Source: Dipteris shenzhenensis
Lineage: Eukaryota; Polypodiophyta; Polypodiopsida; Gleicheniales
Length of the DNA stretch: 64,000 nt
Direction: 5' to 3' (one strand)
Assembly: GCA_047967505.1 (NCBI GenBank)
Contig: CM106541.1
In this document: piece by piece, positions 1-9,361 of the stretch
Numbering within the stretch: the first letter of the stretch is position 1
Layout of the letters: every line of letters begins with the position of its first letter
Made by a program: the position numbers and the translations under genes
Notes under the pieces: generated by a model
Told to the model about the DNA's origin: nothing
The model's input: only the letters and a program-made list of their open reading frames with translations
Database searches by the model: none

Positions 1-2
1 TT

Positions 3-569
3 GCAGTTGATCAGTTTGTGAGAGACCTCCAGACAGCTTATAGCCAAGTCTAGACAGCAATCGAAAGGTCTCAAGAGAAACATAAAAGAGCTGCAGATAA
101 GCATAGCAGACAGTTAGATCTCAAGGAAGGGGATTGGGTACTTTTAAAGTTAGAGAAAGCTAGGCTCCGCAAGTTCAAAGGCAAATAGAAAGTGTATGCA
201 AAGTTATCTTCTAGATATTATGGCCCTTTCAGGGTTACAGAAAGAATAAATGAGGTTGCATACAGGTTGGCATTGCCAGAGCATTGGAGGATTCACAATG
301 CATTCCATGTGAGTCTTCTAAAGAAATTCCAGGAGCCAGAGCCTACAAAGCCAGTATTAGAGGATCCACCAGAAGTGGATGAGCTGGAGGAGGTCCTTCA
401 GCCAGAGCAGGTTGTGTACCATACTGTACGCAAAGGCCCTCAGGGCAAGGAGTTTTATATGTATCTTGTAAAATTCAAGAATTATATAGCATTGGATGCC
501 AAGTGAATGGATGAAGACATGTTATCCGATCATCCATAGCTTTTGGATGTTTACAAGGAAGCTTTTTAG
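3..569 (+). pseudogene. Ty3/gypsy chromovirus integrase C-terminus with chromodomain
   Basis: This is the 3' end of a retrotransposon pol gene whose start lies outside the window. In one frame it reads the integrase tail (RQLDLKEGDWVLLKL, then SSRYYGPFRV and HNAFHVSLLKK, the usual sequence before a chromodomain), followed by a chromodomain with VKFKNY and, past a stop, MDEDMLSDHP. In this family the chromodomain steers integration to marked chromatin. The frame contains stops at 51-53 (TAG), 186-188 (TAG), 504-506 (TGA) and 537-539 (TAG) before the terminal TAG at 567-569. Each internal stop could come from a CAG or TGG codon by loss of a methylated cytosine. A polypurine tract and LTR follow at once, which confirms that this is the element's end. 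Family assignment is firm and the element is dead. Confidence 0.88.
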
Positions 570-585
570 TTGAGGTCAACTGAAT

Positions 586-599
586 AGAAGCCGAGGGGA
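586..599 (+). promoter_or_regulatory. Polypurine tract of the chromovirus
   Basis: A purine-rich stretch (AGAAGCCGAGGGGA) lies 17 bases after the last pol codon and just before the LTR-like region. This is the normal place for the plus-strand primer of a Ty3 element. Confidence 0.6.
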
Positions 600-600
600 T

Positions 601-1680
601 ATTACCACAATGTAAATATCCTAAGTCAAAGTACAATTGACCATTTATTTGATCATAATTAAAGAGTTTTCATATGTATTAATTATGGTCAAAGAGTTCT
701 TTTAATGGTCAAAGAATTAACTACGGTCAAAGATACTTGACTACGGTTAAGTAAACCTGACTTCGATCGGGGAGACTTGGTTTATTACCAAGAGGGTTAA
801 CTGCGGTTAACCAGAGAACTACAGAGCTGACTACGGTCAGAGAGTGTTCACTTCGGTCAATGAGACTTGGCATGTGCCAAGAGGGTTAATTACGGTTAAC
901 CAAGATGTGCCAACTTCAGTTGGAGAGACTTGACTATAATTAAGGCGCCTCGACCCTTGGTCAAAGCCCCTTAATTATGATCAAGAGTGTTGACTTTAGT
1001 CAACCAGAGAATAAATATATATTTTTATATTTGTTATGTGTGCACATGTGTTCAATGGGGACGCCCACTGTGACTAGAATTAGTCCACAGTGTGTTATTT
1101 ACATGCAAAGCGCTAACAATTAATGGGTACCATGGTGGTGCGCTTTAATTAATTGTTGCAGGTACTAGGAAGAGTTATTTTCCTAAGCGCTACGGGAGCC
1201 TAACAAGAGTCTAGGAGGCGGTTCGCGTGACCAAGTGCTTCGAAGACTCCAGAGTTTCCCTTAGTGGCATGTAATTAGGAAAGTAATGTAGAAATTGACA
1301 AGTGGCTTGTTGCCAAGAAGGGGAGTCTTAGAGCTCATGTAATGATTCATTCACGTTTGAATTTATGGTATGAACAGCTTCCACGCTGAACTCATGTACT
1401 TGATTTCTCTCTGATGAATAAAAAACCTTCGAGGGGTTCCAGCCCGACGATTGTCTTGGGCCCTAGTGTATCTGTTGAGAGAGGGAGAGAAATGAGAGTG
1501 TCTCTGCTGTCTTTTACAAGGAAGGTTTCACTTGTTGGGCTAGCTTGTGTGCTAGAACCAGTACCTTGTTTCAATGTTCGAATACCTGTTTCAAGTAGGT
1601 TCCTAGCTTTTTGGTTTGCTGTACCAACAGGTTTTTCAAATTGTCTCTATTGCCCTCGTATCTTTCTGTGATGTGAGTGT
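601..1680 (+). mobile_element. 3' LTR of the chromovirus (ends approximate)
   Basis: The region follows the polypurine tract. It holds, in order, an array of short inverted repeats (649-1004), an AT-rich TATA-like segment (AATAAATATATATTTTTATATTTG, about 1008-1033) and an AATAAA polyadenylation-type signal near 1416. This is the layout expected of U3, promoter and R in a plant LTR. I could not fix either terminus, because no second LTR copy is in the window. Open reading frames here are short and not convincing. Confidence 0.6.
649..1004 (+). repeat. Array of short inverted repeats with UNCG-like loops
   Basis: About fifteen short inverted repeats stand nearly head to tail, many separated by AGAG or GAGA. 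Stems are 5-7 bp and loops mostly 4 nt. Clear cases: 795-812 (GGTTAAC, loop TGCG), 827-840 (CTGAC, loop TACG), 847-860 (loop TTCG), 866-881 (CTTGGC, loop ATGT), 884-901 (loop TACG), 910-923 (CCAAC, loop TTCA), 989-1004 (GTTGAC, loop TTTA). Others at 649-662, 679-692, 717-730, 737-750, 756-772, 776-792 and 971-984 are more decayed. Loops TACG, TGCG and TTCG fit UNCG. TATG, TTCA and TTTA are what CpG decay would make of them. The array sits in the U3 part of the LTR. Confidence 0.8.
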
Positions 1681-1838
1681 GTGCTCTACATCTTAGAAGT
1701 ACATGTTGCTCATTTTATACCTATGGGGCAGACTTTACTGGTCCTTTCCTCTGGGGATCTTGGATCTTGCCCACCTACGCCTCTCCACTACGAGATCATG
1801 TGGACTAGTAGATCAAATGTCTTTTAAATATTGATGTC

Positions 1839-1842
<4 letters not shown>

Positions 1843-1898
<56 letters not shown>
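1843..1898. repeat. (GA)n microsatellite
   Basis: An almost pure run of GA dinucleotides begins after CTTCC and ends at GAGAGAGT. Confidence 0.97.
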
Positions 1899-1899
<1 letters not shown>

Positions 1900-1904
<5 letters not shown>

Positions 1905-2752
1905 ACCCAAGAGGAGTTATGGGGCTGAAAAGACAAAGCAAGTGTGTATCATTACAAAGTAGTTCCATACATCTGCCACTCATTTGCTCTGTAAGGATGT
2001 GTATGGTACAATGGTGCTAGAACTAGGAGTAGACCTACTTGGGAGACTTTGGACTAGCATTGGCTCTCCTTAGAGATAGTGCTTAAGGATCGAGTTGGAG
2101 CGAAGTTTTGTGAACTCTCTATTTTTGGGTGAGTGAACTCCCCTTTTAGCCCCGACGCTCTGCTCGGAACTTGGAATTTGGCGTGAGGAGTGCAACAGCT
2201 TTGCTGCGGCAAGGCCTCCCTCGAGCTTCCAGACGTGGAGAGAGAGGGATTGGGTCCTCGTAGAGGTCTCCGAAATCGTCTTCCTCCATGCTGCCGTGAC
2301 AATTCGAGGTGCTGGTTCCAAAACTTTCCCAGGGTAGGGTCCTCTGCCGTGAATTTGAGCTGTTGGTTTACCGAAAACTTTCCCAGGGTATGGCTTCTAT
2401 GAGGAGGGAGGAAAGAAGCAGGAGGATTTGGGTGCTGCCTCTGCTCAGCCGGTATACACGTCCACTTGAAAGGGCTGCAAATCAGGGTGAACAAGAGGAC
2501 GACAGGCTACTGATGGGATATAGTTCTATGGGCGTAGACAGAGCGAGGCCACCGAGTTGTGCATCACGAAACACGCGCGTCAATTATTGACAATCTCGAG
2601 GAAGGATACCCACAGTTAACAGGAGGGAGGCACTAAGAATGTAGTTGCAGGTGATGGAAAATTAGCCGAATGTGCATCTGTTAGGGTGTCTAAATGAGAT
2701 TTTCAGTCGGTAATAAATAATTCCTTGGACGATCCCTAATCATACGGATACC
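1900..2752. other. No gene recognised; one 54-bp direct repeat
   Basis: There are open frames on both strands but none resembles a known protein. The 15-mer AACTTTCCCAGGGTA occurs at 2322-2336 and 2376-2390, marking a short tandem duplication. The stretch is richer in G+C than what follows at 5-7 kb and could be untranslated or flanking sequence of the FIP1-like fragment downstream. Confidence 0.4.
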
Positions 2753-3025
2753 ATTCCGGGGCTTTCTACAACGTTGACTGTGTCTGATGATGCTATTGAA
2801 GATGAGTGGGAAGCAAGGGAGGCGGCAAGGAGCTTTTGCTAGCAACTAGAGATACAACAGCACAAAGAAGTTGAAGATTGGGACAGTGAGAGCGAAGACG
2901 ACCTGCAAATTGTGCTCAACAATGACTATGCAAGCAGCGAGAAAGCGAGAATATGCAGGTTGGACGTAGATAGCGAGGACGAAGATGAAGAGGATCTGAT
3001 GATTGTGGCTCGGGGTGAGCCTGGC
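2753..3025 (+). pseudogene. Fragment resembling plant FIP1 (pre-mRNA 3'-end processing)
   Basis: The frame reads IPGLSTTLTVSDDAIEDEW, a TAG stop at 2840-2842, then VEDWDSESEDDLQIVLNN, and later VDSEDEDEEDLMIVARGEPG. Acidic DSDSEDDLQIVLND-type and DEDEDPLVIVADG-type segments are, from memory, the signature of the N-terminal part of plant FIP1-like proteins, subunits of the cleavage and polyadenylation complex. Here the two segments are about 30 residues apart, as in those proteins. After 3025 the likeness is lost, or continues only in shifted frames (a Gly/Asp-rich stretch, 3080-3220). The internal stop and loss of frame point to a pseudogene or a captured exon. An unrelated acidic protein is the alternative. 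Confidence 0.5.
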
Positions 3026-4235
3026 TCAACCTGTTTCTGGTTGGAGCCTTGGGAAGGGTCCTTTCTGGGGAGGAATCCGGCAAGATTCTGGCTATCGGTC
3101 GGAGGCCGGGAGCGTGCACTGGTTCAGAGACGGACTAGGGGTGATCAGAGACTGCGAGCAAGATCGAGGCATTGGCACGGACGGTGCAGAAGACGGGGGA
3201 CTATATTTCGTGCCAGCTGGCAATGGGCTGTTTGCTCCTTCAGGGCTCGCGGGATCTCCAAGGACTATCAACGCAGGCGACTCGCTTTTTTGCATAGCCT
3301 TCGCCCCCTTTAATCTGCTTTGCTTCATCAAGCATATTCCTAGATTGTAGGCCTCGTTGCCGGGTCAATTGAGAGAGGTGTTCTGCATGCAACGACAACA
3401 TTATTAGGATTGTGGAGATAACGACAGAAGTCGAAGACCCCATTTGTACGGAGGGAATTGCGAAGCATATCGATAAACAGCCCCAGTTGCAACATAAGTT
3501 GATTGTTGCATATAGACCCATCCAAGATTTCCTTGAAGAACAACGATATGGAGTCAGTGGCATCGAATTGGTATTGCCACAATCATTTCTCCAAATGAGC
3601 TGAAGGAATCGAAGGTCATCTTACCAGTGCCTCGTAGCCTCTTGCTCGATGGAAACTTGAATTTCTTTCCTTGAGAACGAGCTATCTTGGTGCGCCTTCT
3701 GGTGCGCCTTCCGTTGAAAGCTAGACCTTGATGAATGAGGTGTAGTTTGTGCTTGAGTAGAGCAATCTGATCGTCGAAAGTTCTGCATCGCTGCATATGT
3801 GAAGCGAAAAAACTCTGTGCGATTAACTTCAAGCCTTAGCCTAGCAGCAAATGCGTGCCACTGGTGCCGACATCGTTCGAATAGACTCAACTCGCCTTGC
3901 GTCGCATCCAACATCGTTGCATCTTGAAACTATGCTAACGTTTAAATCTCTGAAGGAGGTGAGGTCGAATCACGCTTCCCAATTAGAATCCCCGTGGCAC
4001 TTAGACAAGGAAAGCGGAGCCCTTGGGCAGATGAACAGAAAGAAAATTCACAAAGGTGAGCACCAACGCACCAAAGTGAGTTCGATTGTTCACAAGTTGT
4101 GTTTGCATGGGTCGTTGATCCCGCCTCATCCATTGAACCAAGTGCATTTTATCATCGAGTACTAAGATGATAGAATTAGTCGTGCTTACATCGTAAATTG
4201 ATTTTGTCTAACTCCCTTGATAACTTGTTGACTCA
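3026..4235. other. Unassigned region between two gene fragments
   Basis: Several open frames of 60-130 codons overlap on both strands (for example 3412-3603 plus and 3621-3914 minus). None shows a family I recognise. It may hold more decayed exon or intron sequence of the neighbouring gene fragments. Confidence 0.35.
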
Positions 4236-4412
4236 AAGCGATAGGAAGTGGAATTTATAGGAAAGGGAAGTTATGGGGTTGTTTGCTCGACAATTGATAC
4301 ACACAGGGGAGAGAGAGAGGCCATTAAAAAGAACAACGATCACTTATTCGATGCCACATGCATCCTCAGAGAGATCACGCTTCTCAAGCCCTCACATAGG
4401 GAGTTCATGGGT
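4236..4412 (+). pseudogene. MAP kinase N-lobe fragment
   Basis: The frame reads FIGKGSYGVVCSTIDTHRGE, then AIKK and DATCILREITLL. That is the glycine-rich loop (GKGSYGVV), the ATP-binding lysine of AIKK and the helix C of plant MAP kinases, most like the group with IGKGSYGVVCSAIDTHTGE. A TAG at 4242-4244 replaces a codon just before the domain. After REITLL the sequence jumps to PSHREF, which in the family lies about 20 residues further on, so a piece is missing. Nothing of the catalytic loop or activation loop follows. It is a truncated copy of a signalling kinase gene with no start codon of its own. Confidence 0.8.
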
Positions 4413-5462
4413 GCACCAGAAGTAAGTAGGGCTGCAATTTCATATTTGTTGAGTTTCAGAGAGCCATGGGTAGTCTTTGCTGGCTCTAGAGAATCTCATA
4501 GGTTTGTGGATAATTGCAATGGCTTCGGGCTCACCATTAGAGTTGCTAATTGCGATTTGAGAGCTCGTTTGCTTCAAGGAATTTGTGAGGAGCCAATTTG
4601 GTTCGTAGAAAGCTCGTCTCATGTTCATTGTGGCAAGATGGAGCGACAACACTCTCAAGTATGGAAAGTCATATCTTGCTTTCATGCGATACTTTGAGGA
4701 TCGTTTAAGGCACTATAACACCCATTTTCCATGTAAATTTTGCAATCACCACTCATGTTGGTAGCAAGGTATAGCATAACCATGCCATAACTTCATTATA
4801 ATTTCAAGTATATGCAATTTATGAAAGAGATTGTCGGATGAGATTGTATTTTGCCAAGATTTATGTGTCGTAGCCGTTGAAGCCAAGATCTCTTGATCTT
4901 GTTGTCTTCTCATGTCGATGTAGACAACTCCATTGATTGAGTGTTTGGAATCTTTTTTTTGGTGCGTATGGAGAGTGACAGTGACAACGAGTGTCATCAG
5001 CGATTTTAGTCATCTCGCTAACTTGAAATTTTGATGTGGTAGATGATGGGGCAAACAGTGGGAATTGTGACCGACATGCACCAATGCAAGGCTGAGATGT
5101 CTTGACATGCAGATGTCTTCATTGCTCTGACTTGGATTAACCATGATTTTAGTTATCTTTGTTTCCATATCTCTATTATTTCTTTAAGTAGTTCCTCGCT
5201 CATTGAAATCGTCTTGCAAACGCTTTTCTTTATCCTGTTGTCTGGCAAAATCCAGTCAAGGAATTGAGTCCATGTTGTCTAGGTGGATACAGCACTTTGG
5301 AAGAGCTAATGGAAACTATTACTTAGTCTCAACTCGGCATATACAACAAGCCGATAAACTGTTGTACACCATCTTGTTTCTTCAGTGATCTTGAAATCGA
5401 CTATCATTGATGCATGTTTGTGCTGTTGTACCTTGCAATCGAGTGTAGCCTATGCGTACTTC
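4413..5462. other. No gene recognised
   Basis: The frame of the kinase fragment stays open to 4697 but the protein no longer resembles a kinase. The remainder is moderately AT-rich with no family likeness on either strand. Confidence 0.4.
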
Positions 5463-5870
5463 CAAAAAGCTATTCCGTAAAAAAAGAGCTTTTGCCTGTC
5501 GAAGGGGCTTTTCGCCTACCAAACGGGCTTTATGCCTGTCGATGAAAAGATTGTTATCTACCAGATAGAATAAAAAACCAAAGAAAAAGAAGATGTTCTT
5601 ATTTAAAAAAAGGGATGTTCTACCAAGCAAGCTGTTTTGCCAACAAAACTATTCTATAAAAAAAGCTATTTCGTAAAAAAGGCTTTTGCTTGTCATCACA
5701 GGGGCTTTTTTCCTGTCAAACGGGCTTTAAGCTTGCCAAACAGGCTTTATGCTTGTCGGTGAAAAGATTGTTATCTAATGGATAGAATAAAAAACCCAAG
5801 AAAAAAAAGATGTTCTTAAAAAAATAAAGGTGTTCTACCAAACAAGCTGTTCTATAAAAAAACCTATTTT
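5463..5870. repeat. Tandem duplication, period about 215 bp, with short internal repeats
   Basis: The segment GAAAAGATTGTTATCT...GATAGAATAAAAAACC...AAGA(A)AAA..GATGTTCTT occurs near 5544 and again near 5759. Inside each copy a unit like GGGCTTTATGCCTGTC is repeated, with AAAAGCTATTTCG-like units between. No coding capacity is evident. Confidence 0.75.
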
Positions 5871-7234
5871 GCCAAAAGAGCTATTTCACAAAATCGTATA
5901 TTGCCCAAAAAGCTATTGCGTCGGAAGAGTCTCTTGCCTCAAAACTAGGAATGCAAACTTACAAATAGTGGGTTTTAGCCTTTTATCTTGAATATATTTT
6001 TTCACGCGTGTAAAAAGTCAATGAAGCCTATGTGACTAGTGTGTGAAAGATATTGATCTCTCAAATTGCAATACGAATGCAACTACTGATATTCAGGTAA
6101 TTATGGTCTTATCTATTTACAAGACTTCTTTGCAATACTATTGGACTCTGATATTCTCGATGTTGCTTCAATATGAATTCTTAAAACATTTCTCTCTTTT
6201 GATGCATCTTCTTGATGTGAGGTAAGGTTTAGAATCAACAGTAGTAGGGATAGCCAAGTATGCTTGCAAGATCAAAGGATGACATTTCATATGTTTGTAG
6301 TCCATGACACAATATTATTTAGGTTTGCAGTCAAGGATGAGTTATGAGATCTTCTGAGCATAGTCTTATTCAATTTTCAAAAGGCGCAAATCTTTGCACA
6401 TCACCAAGGCAATAATAAAACACTACCCGTGCATCCTTACAATAACCGAGTAGCCAAGCACTTCTTTGTGGCATTGCAGGTTGGGGCACGAGCTAGAATG
6501 GAATGAAACTCTTATGCCGTTTGGGTTATGTACCGCATTTGAGTTTCTTTGATTTTGAATTTTGTGAGCACTGTCTCTATGGGAAGTAGACTAAATCAGG
6601 CATCCATGTAGTATGAAAAAAATCAAGGTTACTTCAAAGAGGGTAGTCTCTACTATTTAAAGAGTTGATGGGCACTGCTTCGATGTTGTGATGGGAGTAT
6701 TGCTTCTTAATGAGTCAAAAGAATATATTGTTCCTCAATGCATCAGAAGAATAAAATATTTCATTAGGCTAGTCATTATTCACACTTTCGCACGCTTAAA
6801 TTCAATGCATACAACAAGATTAAATGTCTTGTAGATGTATCAAAGCAAAGTTCCTTATTCTTATTGAGGCCTCCCTCAAATGCATTCACAACAAACATCC
6901 ATTGCCTATGTATATGGTATGTATTCTGATTATTAATTTCCTTTTTCCTTTGGCTGTGGCTATAACAAGTTCAAGGGCCCTATAGCCTCTTAGAAAACTT
7001 ATAGGAAAATGCACGTGCTTAAAAGACTTGCATGGGTTGAATAGTATTTCTTATTCTTGGAAAGAACGTTCCTTTCATTTACCCTAAACGATGGTAGGTA
7101 GCATTTAGACTAAATTAGAAGCTAAGGCACCATTAGCAAAGCACAAACACAAGAAAAAAATTAGACAATAACGTCATATGCCAAACTATTGAGATATGGT
7201 GCCATGAGCACATAAATCAGAGGCTAAGTTATGG
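5871..7234. other. AT-rich non-coding stretch
   Basis: I see no long frame, transposon end or RNA gene here, only scattered short frames and A/T runs. Confidence 0.4.
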
Positions 7235-7515
7235 TGTAGGAATGTATTAAAGTAGCCACCCAAGGATGTGGACTACATGTGGAGCAAGGACATCCACTAG
7301 GAGAGATATGGATCGGAGGATCCCACAAGTGTTGACTATTTTAAAGGCTCTCTCTATATAAGAAGCCTATCTTTGTATTGTTCAATACACATTGCAATAG
7401 ATCGAATGTGCCTACTTCTGTCTCCCTCTCATGTCTTGTTTAGTGTACTTGAGCCTCCTTAGTTCTTCCAGAGATCTGGTGTAGACTAGGCCTAGCATGA
7501 TCTGTATCTTTATCA
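7235..7515 (+). mobile_element. 5' LTR of a copia element
   Basis: The LTR begins TGTAGGAATG and ends TTATCA directly before a tRNA-Met primer site. A TATA box (CTATATAAG) lies at about 7355. Its length, about 280 bp, is ordinary for plant copia. The left end is set by the TG dinucleotide and is less certain than the right. Confidence 0.7.
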
Positions 7516-7527
7516 TGGTATCAGAGC
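7516..7527 (+). promoter_or_regulatory. Primer binding site, initiator tRNA-Met
   Basis: TGGTATCAGAGC is the standard Ty1/copia minus-strand primer site and directly abuts the LTR end. Confidence 0.9.
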
Positions 7528-9083
7528 TAGTTGGCTAAGCCTAGAATAGCTTAGATTGAGAGAAGTTTCCATGATACATTTCCCTCCTTTATTCCTTGGA
7601 GGATTTATTTTCATTCTTTATTCATTTCATTGAGAGACTATTTCGTGAGTGTTAGAAGTGGTACTCAAGAGTCTCTCTAGTTCTAATCTAGCCTATCCAA
7701 AGCTAGAGACTAAGCAACTTCGAGTTACTGTAGCCTTTGGTAGAAAGCACTTCGATAGCCCTTCAATAACTCGTGGAGTCCTACGCCAAACTTAAAAGAA
7801 AGAGACTCTACTAGCTACAACAATGCAAAGGTGTAGGCCATGAACATCCCCATAAGCCTCACCGGTCAGTGAGCCCTTCAGCAACAGCGTAAGACTCAAC
7901 TATGTTGGCCAGCACTCAGCTCAGCCATGGCATCGACCAAGAGCCTTATCCAACAACCACCTCAATTTAGAAGCACCAACCACGACAAGCAAGTAGGCAG
8001 GACTACCTGGCGGTCTGCCAAGGCAGCACTCAGAGGTCATGAAAAGCATTGCATACACACCAACACTCCAGCAAGACAGAGACAATAGCACCATATTTGT
8101 TCAATCAAGGCTCAAATGGATAGCCAATTACTGCGGTGAAGAGTCACAAGGCAAATCGACTCCACCGACAGCCCTTTGGCAACCACCGGCAATGAGCACC
8201 TCCACGAATAAGCCTTCATCCACCACAGCCATCAATGCCATCATCTACGAGCAGGCAGTTTGCAACTCGGCTTCTCACCCACGCTCAGCTGCCATAGCTC
8301 CATCAACGAAACGAACCTTCTACCTACGCTCACGTAGACCAACAACAAACAGCTGGACGACTCACGTGCTACAAAGCACAGGCTTCTCTCAACAGTTGAC
8401 GCTCCAAAGCCTGCGCTAAGCCCGTGCTAAGCTGCTAAGGCCATCTACATCAACAATGGCCATGAGCTACTGTCGGATCTAGCATAGGCGCCTCCACCAT
8501 TGATGTTACGGGCAACACAGCAGCTACGTCACTCCACCAACGAGCCAACCAGCGTGCATGCAGTAGACTCCTACAAAACGAACTTCATCTTCGACCAAGA
8601 AGATGCAATTGCGACTCCACCATGCTATCATCAAAGAAGAGCACCACGCCGTCGCCATTCTACTGCAGGCCTTCCAACACCAAGGTCTCAAATCTTAGAA
8701 AATGCCACGTGGACTATAGGACAACTAAAATTTACCATGGTCAAGTTTGTTTAGCTTTTGGTTAACTCAGTTTGGTTAGAAGACTGCCACATGGCATAGT
8801 GTCACCTAAGCACAACGGTCCTTACTAAGCACAGTTTTGAATGCCACATGTGAATCAGTGTGCCACATCATCAAGGACCATTTCTTGATTAAAACTTCGA
8901 TAAGCCAGAACTTGCAATCCAAAAAGAATTTGCACTCGCTCCAAAAAGGAAAAGTGATCGTCTTTTTGAGCTCTATAAAAGTGATCGCCTTTTCGAGCTC
9001 TACGCGCTTGTCAAGTCAATTTTGTTGTATGCAAATAGGCACTGCAAGATTTGAAATTTTCTTCAACTGGTTAAACCTTTGCA
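7528..9083 (+). mobile_element. Long C/A-rich 5' leader of the copia element
   Basis: The leader begins with TTCATTGAGAGACT-like sequence (about 7626-7640), also found after the copia LTR at 30511-30760 and near 61920, so these leaders are related. From about 7800 to 8700 it is rich in C and A with many CAACA, CACCA and CCACC words and gives only threonine/serine-rich spurious frames (such as 8039-8419). From 8700 GCCACATG-type words recur. No domain is recognised, so I treat it as untranslated leader. Confidence 0.5.
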
Positions 9084-9361
9084 ATGGCAATATGCATCCC
9101 AACTATTGAGAAGTTCACTAGGGAAGCATTTCACACCTAGTCTACACAAATGAGGTATCTCTTGATATGTCAGAAGCTTTGGAATACTGTAAAAGAAGAC
9201 ATACCCACCATTGCACAAAATGAAGCCTGGAAAGAAAAATACAAAGCAGCACTATCACTCATTGACTTGCACTTGGGTCCAAACATAATTCATCACATAG
9301 ACTCTAAGGATCATGCTGCTAAAGATACATGGGATGAGTTGAACATAGTGTTTGGTGCACC
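9084..9361 (+). pseudogene. copia gag fragment (plus strand)
   Basis: From the ATG at 9084 the frame reads the N-terminal part of a copia gag: a short PTIEKFTRE start, a TAG at about 9141 where the family has tryptophan, LWNTV, then KDTWDELNIVFGA, the usual end of the first gag helix bundle. It belongs to the element whose LTR and primer site are at 7235-7527. Past about 9361 the sequence switches to a minus-strand copia pol, so gag is cut at the junction. Gag would form the virus-like particle, but this remnant cannot. Confidence 0.75.

Noticed and set aside
1392-1671. Short open frames on both strands in the chromovirus LTR
   Set aside because: They lie inside the LTR after the promoter-like box and polyadenylation signal, overlap each other and have no known domain.
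7516-7527. tRNA gene remnants at the TGGTATCAGAGC sites
   Set aside because: Each site is 12-18 bases beside an LTR end, so these are primer sites. No cloverleaf sequence surrounds them.
8039-8419. 126-codon Thr/Ser/Gln-rich open frame
   Set aside because: It lies in the C/A-rich leader between primer site and gag, with low-complexity composition and no domain. A similar leader at 62 kb has no matching frame.
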